DNA of 64,000 nt from Aminobacterium sp. MB27-C1. Lineage in GTDB: Bacteria > Synergistota > Synergistia > Synergistales > Aminobacteriaceae. Below, piece after piece: positions 63,687-64,000 of this stretch. The stretch covers positions 1,798,001 to 1,862,000 of the forward strand of contig NZ_CP133089.1 in assembly GCF_030908405.1 (NCBI RefSeq), given 5' to 3'. Made by a program: the position numbers and the translations under genes. The notes under the pieces were generated by a model. It had not been told where the DNA came from, did not search any database, and saw only the letters and a list, made by a program, of their open reading frames with translations. Position 1 is the first letter of the stretch. Each line of letters starts with the position of its first letter.

Positions 63687-64000
63687 TTATAATGCTACTT
63701 TCTTATTTTGAAGCATTATTCCAAATAAAACTGTTCCAAAGACACATAAGGGAATTGTGATCCATATAGGAAACCAACCAAGCTTAAGTGCAATAATACC
63801 TAAAACAAGTGCAATGACTCCAAGCTTAAAATCTCGAATGACAAAGCTTCCAAAAACCCCTCCAAAAATAGCCGGAAGAATATACTTAAATGCCTCTAAT
63901 ACAAGAGGTGGAAAACTAGCAACAAGCTTTGCACCTAAGCCAATTCCAATTGTTAGAATAAAAATGTTTATCAATATGGAAACCCCAATACCCAAGGTAG
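63687..64000 (-). CDS. Membrane protein, C-terminal part (continues beyond the window)
   Basis: The minus-strand frame is open to the window edge, so the TTG at 63995 is not proven to be the start. About 104 residues are visible, with three to four glycine-rich helices (SILINIFILTIGIGLG, KYILPAIFGGVFGSF, VIALVLGIIALKLGW, WITIPLCVFGTVLFGI) and a short basic tail. I do not recognise the family; a transporter fragment is likely. Confidence 0.7.
   Translation of the reverse strand, partial: TLGIGVSILINIFILTIGIGLGAKLVASFPPLVLEAFKYILPAIFGGVFGSFVIRDFKLGVIALVLGIIALKLGWFPIWITIPLCVFGTVLFGIMLQNKKVAL

Noticed and set aside
1-64000. CRISPR arrays, IS elements, prophage genes, tRNA or rRNA genes
   Set aside because: Looked for spaced repeats, transposase motifs, integrases and cloverleaf-like CCA-ended segments by eye; none was found. 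Weakly conserved tRNAs could only be excluded with a scan such as tRNAscan-SE.

Overview
The window reads as chromosomal DNA of a moderate-to-low GC, anaerobic, amino-acid-using bacterium with two membranes. The outer membrane is implied by a TonB-dependent receptor ending in Phe, TonB/ExbB/ExbD, an RND pump with a TolC-like channel, and secreted lytic transglycosylases. Many PLP aminotransferases, a D-serine dehydratase, a DUF3798-type binding protein with its ABC transporter, and a CDC48-like ATPase point to the phylum Synergistota, perhaps near Aminobacterium. That placement is from memory of such genomes and was not tested. No rRNA, tRNA, IS element, prophage or CRISPR array was seen. Non-ATG starts (GTG, TTG) behind good Shine-Dalgarno sites are common.

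Layout. 1-4.9 kb: end of an aminotransferase, a CDC48/VCP-like AAA+ ATPase, and a convergent soluble lytic transglycosylase. 5-8.4 kb: carB on the minus strand, with a leader that holds a promoter, a 35-codon ORF, a U-rich run and an intrinsic terminator (probable pyrBI-like attenuator). 8.4-13.9 kb (plus): M48 protease, two tandem paralogous aminotransferases, mnmE, nitroreductase. 13.9-21.2 kb: minus-strand ABC operon (DUF3798 binding protein, double ATPase, two permeases, small membrane protein), an unlisted 28-aa membrane peptide gene, and a divergent CdaR/PucR-type regulator. 21.2-29.6 kb (minus): DMT transporter, SLT protein and dsdA in overlapping order, then TolC-MFP-RND efflux genes. 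29.7-38.8 kb: DEAD-box helicase with a terminator in its leader, cold-shock protein, MFS transporter, ABC-F ATPase, methyltransferase, LmeA-like protein, and a minus-strand MBL hydrolase / 31-aa membrane peptide / glucokinase cluster.

38.9-42.5 kb: ornithine decarboxylase-type enzyme plus spermidine synthase, and a sodium-dependent transporter. 42.6-49.8 kb: a complete cobalamin uptake locus, exbB-exbD-tonB facing btuF-btuC-btuD, and btuB behind a cobalamin riboswitch with a terminator platform. 49.9-52.8 kb: cyclophilin-like protein, pcm, acyl-ACP thioesterase, mutY. 52.8-58.6 kb (minus): rarD, HDOD protein, hybrid histidine kinase, GGDEF response regulator, small secreted protein. 58.6-63.6 kb (plus): radical SAM protein on a probably leaderless mRNA, thiamine-binding MTH1187-like protein, DUF1576 membrane protein made of two repeated halves, a 117-aa partner, and a PucR regulator. 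The window ends inside a minus-strand membrane protein.

Most interesting: the carB leader; the helicase leader terminator; two small membrane peptides of 28 and 31 aa; the RND pump with Asn-Asn in place of the usual TM4 Asp pair; and the DUF1576/117-aa/PucR row.
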